A DNA stretch of 17,770 bases from Acidimicrobiaceae bacterium (GCA_003135595.1 PLCI01000137.1:4870-22639), one strand, 5' to 3'. Shown: positions 1 through 7,938, counted from the stretch's first letter. Numbers and translations: made by a program. Notes: generated by a model not told the origin, from the sequence alone.

Positions 1-1347
1 GCCGTCGTCGAGGGCTCCGCGGCCCACGTAGCGGGGATCTGCGTCGGCGAGCGGCTCGTCGAGATCGACGGGCACGTCCCTACCGACGTCATCGACTACC
101 AGCGCCGCACCGACGGCGGTCGCGTCTCGCTGCTCGTGATGGGCGAGGACGCCGCCACCCGACACGTGGTCGTCGACAAGCCAGCGGGGACCCCGCTCGG
201 GCTCGCGGTCGCCTCGGCGGTCTTCGACCGGGTCCGCACCTGCGACAACCACTGCCCGTTCTGCTTCATCTACCAGCTGCCCAAGGGCATGCGGCGCAGC
301 CTCTACGTGAAGGACGACGACTACCGGCTGAGCTTCCTCTACGGGAACTTCACGACGCTCACGCGCTTTACCGAGCTCGACGTCGAGCGCGTGATCACCG
401 AGAAGCTGAGCCCCCTGTACGTCTCCATCCACACGACGGACCCCGAGCTGCGCGCGACCATGCTGCGCAACCCACGGGGCGCGACGAGCCTGCGGTGGCT
501 CGAGATCCTGCTGGACGCGGGGATCGAGGTGCACGGCCAGGTCGTCCTGTGCCCCGGGATCAACGACGGCGCGGCGCTCGAGCGGACGCTGCTCGACGTC
601 CTCGACCAGTACGGCGCGCTCGCCTCGCTCGGGATCGTACCCCTCGGCCTGAGCGACTACTCGATGGAGGCGTCGCTGCGCGCCCACACGACAGAGGAGG
701 CTGCCGGCGCGCTCGACCTCGTCGCCGCGTACCAGCCGCTCTTCCAGCGCGCCCTAGGGCGCCGGCTCGTGCACGCCGCCGACGAGCTGTACCTCGTCGC
801 GGGGCGGCCGCTCCCCTCCGTCGAGGACTACGACTCGCTCGACCAGGCAGAGAACGGGATCGGGCTGTGGGCTGAATTCGAGCGCGCGTTCTCACGGCGT
901 CGGGGCACCCTCGCGGTGCGACCGGGATTCTTCCAGTCCGTCGACGGCGCGCCCGCGATCGGCTACCGAGCCCCCCACGGCACGCCCGCTGAGACCGACG
1001 CCGGCGTCCGTGGGCGCGTCGTGCTCGTGACGGGCAGCTACGCAGCGCCCCTGCTCGACTCGCTGCTCGAGCGGTCGGGCTTCGGCGACGTCGACGTGCT
1101 CGCGGTCGAGAACCGCTTCTTCGGCGGCAACATCGCCGTGGCGGGCCTCTTGTGCGGCGAGGACGTGGCGTCGGCGATCGCACGCGACGGCGCGGACGCC
1201 ACGTACCTGCTCCCGGACTCGTGCGTGACCAACGCGAGGTTCCTCGACGGCACCGAGCTGTCCGACCTGCCTGCGGCCGTGCGCGTCGTCGAGACCGACG
1301 GCGCGGCGCTGCGCCGCGAGCTCGAGACCCTCTCGGCACACCGATAG
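1..1347 (+). CDS. DUF512 family PDZ/radical-SAM-like protein (5' partial)
   Basis: The reading frame is open from base 1, so the gene starts outside the window; 448 residues are visible. The first ~45 residues look like the end of a PDZ domain (a GSAA..AGI..GERLVEIDG pattern). A Cys cluster follows with C-x3-C-x2-C spacing (visible residues 81, 85, 88) and the family signature FCFIYQLPKGMRRSLYVKDDDYRLSF. The Cys spacing is that of a radical SAM [4Fe-4S] site. The C-terminal DUF512 domain contains the ENRFFGGNIAVAGLL segment typical of the family. The biochemical role of DUF512 proteins is not established; I infer an iron-sulfur, SAM-dependent or redox function in the cytoplasm. It ends 9 bases before der, so the two are probably co-transcribed, an arrangement also known from Firmicutes. 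Family assignment is firm; function is unknown. Confidence 0.9.
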   Translation, partial: AVVEGSAAHVAGICVGERLVEIDGHVPTDVIDYQRRTDGGRVSLLVMGEDAATRHVVVDKPAGTPLGLAVASAVFDRVRTCDNHCPFCFIYQLPKGMRRSLYVKDDDYRLSFLYGNFTTLTRFTELDVERVITEKLSPLYVSIHTTDPELRATMLRNPRGATSLRWLEILLDAGIEVHGQVVLCPGINDGAALERTLLDVLDQYGALASLGIVPLGLSDYSMEASLRAHTTEEAAGALDLVAAYQPLFQRALGRRLVHAADELYLVAGRPLPSVEDYDSLDQAENGIGLWAEFERAFSRRRGTLAVRPGFFQSVDGAPAIGYRAPHGTPAETDAGVRGRVVLVTGSYAAPLLDSLLERSGFGDVDVLAVENRFFGGNIAVAGLLCGEDVASAIARDGADATYLLPDSCVTNARFLDGTELSDLPAAVRVVETDGAALRRELETLSAHR

Positions 1348-1356
1348 CGTTCGAGC

Positions 1357-2661
1357 GTGGCACCTCGCGTTCCCACCGTGGTCGTCGCGGGCCGCCCCAA
1401 CGTCGGCAAGTCGTCCCTGGTGAACCGCCTCGCCGGACGTCGGATCGTCGTCGTCGAAGAGCAGGCGGGGGTCACGCGCGACCGCAAGGTCGTCCCCATC
1501 GAGTGGGCCGGGGTGGCCTTCGACGCCATCGACACCGGCGGATGGCAGACGGGCGGCAGCGAGCTCGACGCCAAGGTCTCCGAGCAGGCAGCCCGGGCCC
1601 TCGAGGACGCGGACCTCGTGCTGTTCGTCGTCGACGTCACGGTCGGGCTGACCGACGACGACGTCGCCGCGGCCCGGCTCGTCCAGCGCAACGCCCGGCG
1701 CGTACTCCTCGTCGCCAACAAGGTCGACGACACCTCCCGGGAGCAGGCGATCTGGGAGTTCGTCTCGCTCGGGCTCGGCGAGCCCCATCCGATCAGCGCG
1801 CTGCACGGCCGACTTGCGGGCGACCTGCTCGACGCGATCATCGACGCGCTGGGCGAGGAGCCCTCGGGGACCGGCGAGCCGGACGGTCGCGACGAGACCG
1901 GCCCCCTGCGCGTCGCGATCGTCGGACGTCCGAACGTGGGGAAGTCCACGCTGTTCAACGCCCTGCTCGGCGACGACCGCAGCATCGTGCACGACCAGCC
2001 GGGGACCACGCGCGACGCGGTCGACACGGTCGTGGAGACCGAGGCGGGCAGCATCTGCTTCGTCGACACCGCGGGCATGCGACGCCGCGCGAGGACCGAG
2101 GCGGGCCTCGAGACCTACGCGGTGATCCGCAGCCTTGAGGCCCTGGACCGCGCCGACCTGGCCCTCCTCGTGATCGACGCGACGATCGGCGCGACCGCCC
2201 AGGACCAGCGCCTCGCCGAGCGGATCGCGGCGTCGGGCTCGCCGTCGGTCGTGATCCTGAACAAGTGGGACCTCATCAAGACCGACGACCGCGACGACGT
2301 CCTCGCCTCGGTGTCGGACCGCCTCGCGTTCCTGGGGGACGCGCCCGTGCTCAAGGTCGCGGCGAACCTGGGCCGCGGCGTGCACCGCGTGCTGCCCGCG
2401 CTCACCGCGGCTGCCGAGGACTACCACCGCCGCGTCCCCACCGGCCCGCTCAACCGCGCCCTGCGCGACCTCCAGGTGCACCACGCCGCTCCCGGCGCGC
2501 GCGTCCGCTACATCGTCCAGGGCGCGATCGACCCGCCGACGTTCACGCTGTTCAGCTCGGCGCGCCTGCCGCAGACCTACCTGCGCTACCTCGAGCGGGG
2601 GATCCGCGAGCGCTTCGACCTGGGCTCGACGCCCCTCAAGCTGCGGGTGCGGGTCGACTGA
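1357..2661 (+). CDS. der: Ribosome-associated double GTPase Der (EngA)
   Basis: A 434-residue protein starting at GTG 1357. Two GTPase domains stand in tandem. The first has P-loop GRPNVGKS at 12-19, DTGG at 59-62 and NKVD at 121-124. The second has GRPNVGKS at 190-197, DTAG at 237-240 and NKWD at 302-305. A KH-like C-terminal domain covers about 351-434. This layout and length are diagnostic of Der/EngA, an essential GTPase that acts in maturation of the 50S ribosomal subunit. In the second domain the G5 motif is VAA rather than the usual SA, a small deviation. The gene follows the DUF512 gene by 9 bases and is followed after one base by a zinc-ribbon membrane protein. In many actinobacteria der follows cmk; here that partner is absent. 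Assignment is near certain. Confidence 0.98.
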   Translation: MAPRVPTVVVAGRPNVGKSSLVNRLAGRRIVVVEEQAGVTRDRKVVPIEWAGVAFDAIDTGGWQTGGSELDAKVSEQAARALEDADLVLFVVDVTVGLTDDDVAAARLVQRNARRVLLVANKVDDTSREQAIWEFVSLGLGEPHPISALHGRLAGDLLDAIIDALGEEPSGTGEPDGRDETGPLRVAIVGRPNVGKSTLFNALLGDDRSIVHDQPGTTRDAVDTVVETEAGSICFVDTAGMRRRARTEAGLETYAVIRSLEALDRADLALLVIDATIGATAQDQRLAERIAASGSPSVVILNKWDLIKTDDRDDVLASVSDRLAFLGDAPVLKVAANLGRGVHRVLPALTAAAEDYHRRVPTGPLNRALRDLQVHHAAPGARVRYIVQGAIDPPTFTLFSSARLPQTYLRYLERGIRERFDLGSTPLKLRVRVD

Positions 2662-2662
2662 G

Positions 2663-2863
2663 GTGCCGTGGTGCGACACGTGCGACCGCCTGGTTGCCGA
2701 CGACGAGCTCGTGGAGGGCACGTGCCCGACCTGCAGCACCGAGCTCGCCGAGCCGGAACGACGTCCCGTCACGCTGCGCTTCCGGCTCCTCATCGTGGCG
2801 ACCGCGATCTACCTCATCTGGCGATTCGTCCAGGGCGTGCAGTGGCTGACGCACCACGCCTGA
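2663..2863 (+). CDS. Small zinc-ribbon single-pass membrane protein
   Basis: A 66-residue protein starting at GTG 2663, one base after the der stop, so translation is probably coupled. The N-terminus carries two CxxC pairs (C4/C7 and C21/C24) spaced like a zinc ribbon. A hydrophobic segment at about 42-63 should cross the membrane once. The likely topology is a cytoplasmic zinc ribbon tethered to the membrane. I do not recognise a named family and no function can be given. Placement inside the der operon suggests a link to ribosome assembly or envelope work, but this is inference only. The four ordered cysteines and the tight spacing make a real gene likely despite its size. Confidence 0.8.
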   Translation: MPWCDTCDRLVADDELVEGTCPTCSTELAEPERRPVTLRFRLLIVATAIYLIWRFVQGVQWLTHHA

Positions 2864-2901
2864 CGAGCGGCCACCGCGCCGACCTGCCCTAGGTTCTCGG
2901 C

Positions 2902-3420
2902 GTGCCCATCTACGCGCTCGGGGACCGCGTCCCGGTGATCCACGACGAGGCCTTCGTCCATCCCGACGCCGTCGTGATCGGCGACGTGACGATTGGAGCC
3001 CGCTCGTCGGTGTGGCCGAGCGCGGTCCTGCGGGGCGACTACGGCCGCATCGTCGTGGGGGAGGAGTCGAGCGTCCAGGACGGCACGGTGGTGCACGCCG
3101 TGCCGATGTTCCCGACCGTGATCGGCTCGCGGTGCGTGGTGGGTCACGTCGCGCACCTCGAGGGCTGCGAGCTCGAGGACGAGTCGCTCGCGGGCTCGGG
3201 GTCGGTGATCCTGCACCAGGCGCGCATCGGCACCGGAGCGACCGTCGGCGCCAACGCGGTCATCCCGAACGGCATGCAGGTGCCCGCCGGCGCGCTCGCG
3301 ATCGGCGTGCCCGCCGCGATCAAGGAGGGCCGCTCGAACCTCGAGCTCATACGGGTCTCCGCGGCGACCTACGTCGCGAACGCGCGGCGGTTCAAGGACG
3401 AGCTACGGCTCCTCGGCTGA
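2902..3420 (+). CDS. Gamma-carbonic-anhydrase-like hexapeptide-repeat protein
   Basis: A 172-residue left-handed beta-helix protein starting at GTG 2902, with hexapeptide repeats (VVIGDVTIGARSSV, IGTGATVGANAVI) and the LRGD motif (R44, D46) of the gamma-carbonic anhydrase / YrdA / PaaY family. Family members are trimers that bind zinc at subunit interfaces through three His. H65 (in DGTVVHA) and H82 (in GHVAH) match the first two ligands. At the third ligand position, five residues after H82, there is E87, while an extra His stands at 85. Metal binding may therefore be altered or catalysis lost. It is the last gene of the DUF512-der operon, and its final 18 bases overlap the convergent channel-like gene. 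Family call is strong; enzymatic activity is doubtful. Confidence 0.9.
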   Translation: MPIYALGDRVPVIHDEAFVHPDAVVIGDVTIGARSSVWPSAVLRGDYGRIVVGEESSVQDGTVVHAVPMFPTVIGSRCVVGHVAHLEGCELEDESLAGSGSVILHQARIGTGATVGANAVIPNGMQVPAGALAIGVPAAIKEGRSNLELIRVSAATYVANARRFKDELRLLG

Positions 3421-4542
3421 GGGCGGCTGGGCCAGCGGGTCCGTGTCGTGCACCGGGAGGCTGTGGGTCCCTCGGAGGTTGGACGGCGCGAACAGCGGCT
3501 GGACGCCAGCGAGCGACCAGTCCGACCGCGGGCTCACGAACAGCACCTGGAATGCCTCGATGATCGCGTCGTAGTTCGCGCGCCACCCCACGAAGTCGAG
3601 CCACGACGCGTCGTGGTCGGGCAGGAGAGGCACCCCGCTCGCGGCGAGGTGCCCGAGCACGATCTCGAACTCCTCACGTGTGATCGAGATCGCGACGCTG
3701 GAGTCGGGGTTCGTGGGATAGGGGACGCGGAAGTAGTCCGCCAGCCCGCGCAGCGCGAGCCAGCCCGACCGGATGCACAGGCCCGCGGTCGGCGACGCCG
3801 GCTTGTCGATCGCGGCGTTGTAGAGCGAGGCTGCGTCGAGCACCGCGGCCGCCGAGCCGACCCAGGTCTGCCCACGGATCGGCGTGCGGTAGAAGTTGAG
3901 GATCGTGAGCGTCGAGTGCGTCTCGCGCAGCTCGATGAACCAGGACTCCCACTCGCGCCACAGGTCGTCGAGCAGCTCGTAGGAAGAGACGCTCTGGGCG
4001 ATCTCCAAGATGCCCCAGGGTGTCGCGGGGACGCCTGCTCGCACCGACAGCCGCGAGACGGAGATCTCCCGGCGCTGGAACGCGGCGTAGATGGTCGGGA
4101 TGAACGCGATCAGCAAGGCGAGGAGCGTGAGCCCAGTCGCCGCCTCCACGTAGCTCAAGGCGAGCTCCCCGGGTCCGCGCGCTGCGGCGGTGCCGAGCGT
4201 GAACAGCGACGAGCCCGACAGGTTGAGCCCCATCGCGAGGTTCCGCGCACCGGCTGCCACGAACAGGAGTGCGTACGCGATGAGCATCATGGCGAGCCAG
4301 GCCGCCTGATAGCTCAAGAGGAGCACCGGCGGGTACAGCGCGAGGCGACGGTCGCGCTGTTCGTAGGGCGCTCGTGGCGGGGCGAGCAGGCGGAACCACC
4401 AGGCGACGCCGATCGCGATCGCGCGGCTCAGCCGCACACTCGCCACGCGCGGGAGCAGAAACGTCCGCACCGCAGCGTCGAGCACCGCGACCGCAAGCGA
4501 CGCGCCGATCAGCCCTGAGGCGACGCGGATCCAGATGCTCAC
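3403..4542 (-). CDS. Three-TM channel-like membrane protein
   Basis: A 379-residue protein on the minus strand, starting at GTG 4542 with a GGAGG about 12 bases upstream. Hydrophobic segments lie at about 5-28, 73-98 and 132-152. Between the second and third is a Ser/Thr/Gly-rich loop, GSSLFTLGTAAARGP (about 110-124), placed like a pore loop of two-TM potassium-channel-type proteins, although it is not a canonical TVGYG filter. A soluble domain of about 220 residues follows, rich in Trp and Glu and without a motif I recognise; it presumably faces the cytoplasm. It overlaps the 3' end of the gamma-carbonic-anhydrase gene by 18 bases, tail to tail. The membrane topology is well supported. The ion-channel reading is tentative, and a general membrane sensor is an alternative. 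Confidence 0.85.
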   Translation of the reverse strand: MSIWIRVASGLIGASLAVAVLDAAVRTFLLPRVASVRLSRAIAIGVAWWFRLLAPPRAPYEQRDRRLALYPPVLLLSYQAAWLAMMLIAYALLFVAAGARNLAMGLNLSGSSLFTLGTAAARGPGELALSYVEAATGLTLLALLIAFIPTIYAAFQRREISVSRLSVRAGVPATPWGILEIAQSVSSYELLDDLWREWESWFIELRETHSTLTILNFYRTPIRGQTWVGSAAAVLDAASLYNAAIDKPASPTAGLCIRSGWLALRGLADYFRVPYPTNPDSSVAISITREEFEIVLGHLAASGVPLLPDHDASWLDFVGWRANYDAIIEAFQVLFVSPRSDWSLAGVQPLFAPSNLRGTHSLPVHDTDPLAQPPSAEEP

Positions 4543-4608
4543 TGCGGAGGACCTCCCCGGAGCTGTGACGGGCTGGCGTCGCTGAACGTCGCTGGGAGAT
4601 CGGCCTGA

Positions 4609-4725
4609 CTACCCGCCAAGCCCGCCCTTCTGCTGCTTCTTCTGCTGCTTGGCTTGGCGCTTCTCTTTGATCGACTTGGTCGGCGGCTTCTTCGTGCTGG
4701 GTCGTTGCGGCGTCTTGCCTGCCAT
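4609..4725 (-). CDS. 38-aa lysine-rich basic protein
   Basis: A very short gene of 38 residues starting at ATG 4725 with AGGAG eight bases upstream. The same frame is open further upstream, but only this start has a ribosome-binding site and the upstream part looks non-coding. The product begins MAGKTPQRPSTKKPP, is roughly a third Lys/Arg with a KEKRQAKQQKKQQK run, and ends in GGLGG. It should be disordered and bind nucleic acid, for example ribosome or nucleoid, but this is inference from charge. Small basic proteins of this style recur in actinobacterial genomes without a known function. It lies 66 bases upstream of the channel-like gene on the same strand and divergent from the cupin gene. 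Confidence 0.65.
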   Translation of the reverse strand: MAGKTPQRPSTKKPPTKSIKEKRQAKQQKKQQKGGLGG

Positions 4726-4897
4726 TTGAGATCTCCTGTGAGGTGGCTCGTGAGCTGCCCTGATTCTGACAAGGCACGCGTCCGCAGTCCACCACAGCGA
4801 GCCTGGCGTCCTTGGGACCGAGCGCCGGGGGGCGCAGCACGGCGGCTCCGCCACCTAGAGTGCCGCGTCACTCGTGATCCCAGGGAGGGCCGCCGCC

Positions 4898-5269
4898 ATG
4901 CTGGAGCGCAAGAACTTCGACTCGCCCGACGAGTCACGGGACTTCGTGGCGAAAGGGCACCTCGAGGTCCTCCACCTCGAGGCGGGCTCGGTCAGGCGCT
5001 CCACCTACGAGCCGGGCTGGCACTGGTCCGAGCACGTGGGGCCGCTCGCGGGATCGGCGACGTGCAACGCGACGCACTTCGGCGTGGTCCTGTCGGGCCG
5101 CCAGGGCGTTCGAATGAATGACGGACGTGAGCTCGAGCTGCGCGCTGGCGACGTCTTCACGATCCCTCCGGGCCACGACGGCTGGGCCATCGGTGACGAG
5201 CCGTGCGTGGTGGTCGACTTCTCGGGGAGCGATCCCTTCGGTGGCGCAACTGGGCCCACGGCGTCCTGA
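4898..5269 (+). CDS. Single-domain cupin protein
   Basis: A 123-residue protein. I chose ATG 4898 because AGGGAGGGC lies about eight bases upstream; an in-frame GTG at 4874 has no such site. It contains one small beta-barrel cupin domain. The first motif includes GWHWSEH (H42, H46) with a further His at 60. The second is GDVFTIPPGHDGW (84-96, H93). These His could bind a single divalent metal. Many proteins of this size bind a small ligand or act as simple dioxygenases or isomerases; the substrate cannot be read from the sequence. It is divergent from the small basic gene and separated by 104 bases from the following DinB-like gene. No regulatory partner is visible. Confidence 0.88.
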   Translation: MLERKNFDSPDESRDFVAKGHLEVLHLEAGSVRRSTYEPGWHWSEHVGPLAGSATCNATHFGVVLSGRQGVRMNDGRELELRAGDVFTIPPGHDGWAIGDEPCVVVDFSGSDPFGGATGPTAS

Positions 5270-5373
5270 CCGCGGGACGATCACGACATCCGAGGAGCTG
5301 GTGCCAGCGAACGCGGCGCTCGGGCCGGACGCGGCCACCTTGTTGAGGCATCCAAGAGAGGGAGCGAGGACAG

Positions 5374-5892
5374 ATGGTTGAAGACCTGCAGGACCCCCGT
5401 CGACGCGAGCCGCCGTTCATCCTCGGCGAGCGCGACATGCTCGAGCAGTGGCTGGACTTCCACCGCCTGACGCTCCTGTTGAAGTGCGAGGGTCTCGGCG
5501 ACGCAGCGAGGAAGGCGCGCCCCGTCGCGACCTCGAAGCTCTCCTTGCACGGACTGGTTCGTCACATGGCCGAGGTCGAGCGCAACTGGTTCCGCCGCGT
5601 GCTCCTCAAAGAGCCCGAGACGCCGCCGATCTGGTACGACCCCGCCATCGACGACAGCGAGCTCGTCCCGCTCGAGGACGCCGACTGGGAGGCGGACCTC
5701 GCCACGTGGCATGCCGAGTGCGATGCAAGCCGCACGGCGAGCGCTCGCAGGGACCTCGACGACACGGGCGTCCGGCGCGGCGAGCCTTGCTCGCTTCGCT
5801 GGATCTACGTGCACATGATCGAGGAGTACGCGCGCCACAACGGCCACGCCGACCTGATCCGAGAGCTGCTCGACGGCGCCGTCGGCTGGTAG
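5374..5892 (+). CDS. DinB-like DUF664 family protein
   Basis: A 172-residue four-helix-bundle protein starting at ATG 5374 after a purine-rich GAGGGAGCGAGGA stretch. It has the DUF664/DinB hallmarks: LSLHGLVRHMAEVERNWF near the N-terminus (H64) and EYARHNGHADLIRE near the C-terminus (H155, H158). These His are the probable metal ligands. Relatives include mycothiol- and bacillithiol-dependent transferases, so a thiol transferase or detoxification role is plausible in an actinobacterium, but the substrate is unknown. Length is normal for the family. It stands alone between the cupin and kinase genes. Family assignment is firm. Confidence 0.92.
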   Translation: MVEDLQDPRRREPPFILGERDMLEQWLDFHRLTLLLKCEGLGDAARKARPVATSKLSLHGLVRHMAEVERNWFRRVLLKEPETPPIWYDPAIDDSELVPLEDADWEADLATWHAECDASRTASARRDLDDTGVRRGEPCSLRWIYVHMIEEYARHNGHADLIRELLDGAVGW

Positions 5893-6039
5893 GGGGCCCG
5901 AGCCGCGGACCGTCAACCAAGGCGACGTGCCCCGCGCACCGCTGACTGCCTCGCTCCAGGGTGCCGTCGCGATGCCGCGCCACGACCGATGCTTCGCGTC
6001 GATCGCGCAACGTGAGTCCGTGGCCGACAAGATGGCTTC

Positions 6040-6564
6040 GTGCGTCCCAGGCTCATCCTGATCTCGGGGCTGCCGGGAGCCGGGAAGACCACGCTCGCGA
6101 GAGCGCTCGAGCAACGCGTTCCGGCGGTTCGGCTTGATGGGGACAGCTGGATGCTGGAGCTCGGCATCGACCTGCACGACGAAGCGGTCCGAGCTCGACT
6201 CGAGGTGCTCTTCTGGGGGCTCAGCACGCGCATCTTGACCCTCGGGCAGAGCGTGATCCTGGAGTCCGGGTTCTGGCTCCGCGAGGACCGAGACGAAAAG
6301 CGCCTCGGAGCCCGAGCGCTCGGTGCCGGAGTCGAGCTTCACTATCTTGACGTGCCATTCGAAGAGCGGTGGACCAGAGTCAGCCGGCGCAATCGAGAAC
6401 CAGCCTGGTGTCGATCGCCCGTCACCTCTGACCAGCTGGCCGGATGGGACCAGTACTTCGAGCCGCCGAGCGCGGGTGAGCTCGCGCTCTTCGATCCGCC
6501 ATCGGCGATCGGGGAAGCCGCAGGTGACGCGTGGCCATCCGCCGGTGTCTTCCCTCCGACATAG
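6040..6564 (+). CDS. P-loop kinase-like ATP-binding protein (AAA_33 type)
   Basis: A 174-residue protein with start GTG 6040. The N-terminus has a Walker A motif, GLPGAGKTT at 10-18, followed by RLDGDSWM at 31-38 (D33, D35), which fits a substrate-side acidic site. An ESGFW segment at 75-79 and a basic lid SRRNR at 115-119 complete a small-molecule or shikimate-kinase-like fold. The closing FEPPSAGELALFDPP is typical of uncharacterised ATP-binding proteins related to zeta-toxin and chloramphenicol-phosphotransferase folds. It probably phosphorylates a small molecule; the substrate is unknown. No antitoxin-like gene adjoins it, which argues against a toxin. It is 60 bases upstream of the enoyl-CoA hydratase-like gene and may share its transcript. 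Confidence 0.88.
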   Translation: MRPRLILISGLPGAGKTTLARALEQRVPAVRLDGDSWMLELGIDLHDEAVRARLEVLFWGLSTRILTLGQSVILESGFWLREDRDEKRLGARALGAGVELHYLDVPFEERWTRVSRRNREPAWCRSPVTSDQLAGWDQYFEPPSAGELALFDPPSAIGEAAGDAWPSAGVFPPT

Positions 6565-6624
6565 ACGCGTGCCATGGTCCAAACTTCGGGTCCGGACCAC
6601 TGGCTGCTGGGAAGGGAACAAACG

Positions 6625-7428
6625 ATGACGAGCGAAGGTGCGGTGCTGCAGGTCGACGTGGCCGATCGCGTCGCGACTTTGACGATGAATCGGCCAGATC
6701 GTCGCAATGCGCTCAACGCGGCGCTCCGACGGCGACTCCGAGAAGCCGTTCGCGAGATGGAAGCGAGCCCCGACATCGACGTGGTCATCCTCACCGGGGC
6801 GGATCCGGCATTCTGCGCAGGCCTCGACCTCACGGAGTTCACCTCTGCTGACTCAGGACTCCGTGACGCGGCGCCACTGGAGGGACGCGATCGCGGACCG
6901 CTCGGCGCCCACGCCAAGCCGATCATCGGCGCCGTCAACGGTGTCGCGGTGACCGGCGGGCTTGAGCTCGCACTCGCCTGTGACTTCCTCATCGCGAGCG
7001 ACCGAGCGAGATTCGCCGACACGCACACCCGCGTAGGGATCCTGCCCGGTTGGGGGCTCACCGTGCTCCTTCCGGAGGCCGTTGGGCTCCGCCGCGCGAG
7101 GGAGATGAGCGTCACCGGGAACTATCTCGATGCCCACCTCGCCCTCACGTGGGGGCTGGTCAATCGTGTCGTTCCCCATGATGAGCTGCTCGCGACGTGT
7201 CGCACGTTGGCGGCAGCCGTCGTCTCGAATGACCAGCCCGCGGTTGGTGCTCTCCTCGAGACCTACGACCGCACGACTGCGACGACCGCTGCGGAGGGCT
7301 GGCAGATCGAGGCCGAGGCCCACCGCGCCTGGACGAAGGCGCACCTCGACGCAACGACGACCACGCGATTGAAAGCCGTCATCGATCGGGGACGATCACA
7401 GGTCGCGGACCCCTCGATCCCGAGTTGA
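6625..7428 (+). CDS. Enoyl-CoA hydratase/isomerase (crotonase) family protein
   Basis: A 267-residue crotonase-fold protein. ATG 6625 is preferred because GAAGGGAA lies just upstream and the crotonase fold starts soon after; an in-frame ATG at 6574 would add 17 unlikely residues. Motifs are NRPDRRNALN (22-31), CAGLDL (64-69, oxyanion hole) and NGVAVTGGLELALACD (105-120). E114 matches the first catalytic Glu of enoyl-CoA hydratase. The second Glu, expected in the segment FADTHTRVGILPGWG, is replaced by H134. Similar FADTH-type paralogs are known in actinobacteria. It may catalyse another acyl-CoA reaction or a modified hydration. The fold is certain; the reaction is not. Confidence 0.92.
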   Translation: MTSEGAVLQVDVADRVATLTMNRPDRRNALNAALRRRLREAVREMEASPDIDVVILTGADPAFCAGLDLTEFTSADSGLRDAAPLEGRDRGPLGAHAKPIIGAVNGVAVTGGLELALACDFLIASDRARFADTHTRVGILPGWGLTVLLPEAVGLRRAREMSVTGNYLDAHLALTWGLVNRVVPHDELLATCRTLAAAVVSNDQPAVGALLETYDRTTATTAAEGWQIEAEAHRAWTKAHLDATTTTRLKAVIDRGRSQVADPSIPS

Positions 7429-7541
7429 GGTCAAGGGCTCGGCATACCCGCCTCCTGTTGTCCAGAGCCGACGATCGCCGCTCGCCTGCGGCGCGGCGTC
7501 TCCCACTTGCGTACTGCTGCAGCGATGCCAAGAATCAGCCC

Positions 7542-7895
7542 ATGTCCAGTGAAGAGATCGACGGCTACCTTGCCCAACTCGACGAACCGAAGCGATCCAC
7601 CCTGCAGCAGTTGCGCGCCGACATCCTTGCGATCGTCCCTGAGGTCGAAGAGGGGATCTCATACGGCGTCCCCGCCTTCAGGCTGCATGGGAAGGTCGTC
7701 GCAGGCTTCGCTGCCTTCCAGCATCACCTGAGCTACCTGCCCCACAGCGGATCGGTCTTTCCTGAGCTCGGCGACGAACTCGCCTCGTATCGGATGTCGA
7801 GCGGGGCGCTGCGCTTCCCGGTCGACGCGCCGCTGCCCAAGCCGATCGTGGAGCGACTCCTCGCCGTTCGCATGGCCCAGGCGTTCCCGTCTTGA
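7542..7895 (+). CDS. DUF1801 (YdhG-like) family protein
   Basis: A 117-residue protein. ATG 7542 starts just ahead of the conserved domain. The same frame is open upstream from 7425 but overlaps the hydratase gene and shows no domain. The sequence carries YLAQLDEPKRSTLQQLR, then VPEVEEGISYGVPAFRLHGK and a Phe/His-rich segment AGFAAFQHHLSYLPHSG, all typical of DUF1801, a small alpha/beta fold. Function is not established for the family. It is tail to tail with the next minus-strand gene, only 43 bases apart. A second, shorter DUF1801-type gene lies at 11200-11433 and is of a different subfamily. Confidence 0.88.
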   Translation: MSSEEIDGYLAQLDEPKRSTLQQLRADILAIVPEVEEGISYGVPAFRLHGKVVAGFAAFQHHLSYLPHSGSVFPELGDELASYRMSSGALRFPVDAPLPKPIVERLLAVRMAQAFPS

Positions 7896-7899
7896 CGCT

Positions 7900-7915
7900 C
7901 TCGCACCGAGGCGAG
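7900..7915. terminator. Weak hairpin between convergent genes
   Basis: A small inverted repeat, ctcgc / gcgag with a six-base loop, lies between the convergent DUF1801 gene and the PH-like hypothetical gene. It has no T-tract on either strand, so terminator function is only a possibility based on position. Confidence 0.25.
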
Positions 7916-7938
7916 TCGGATCAACGGTCGCGCGTTGC

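Noticed and set aside
892..2793. Minus-strand open frame of 633 codons opposite der
   Set aside because: It is the antisense shadow of the DUF512 and der genes: Arg/Val/Glu-rich translation, no domain, and it lies across certain genes.
3448..4518. Plus-strand open frame of 356 codons
   Set aside because: Antisense to the channel-like gene; extremely Arg/Glu-rich with no recognisable domain.
6040..6564. Zeta-type toxin of a toxin-antitoxin pair
   Set aside because: The P-loop fold fits, but no small antitoxin gene precedes it and the closing motif is that of general small-molecule kinases.
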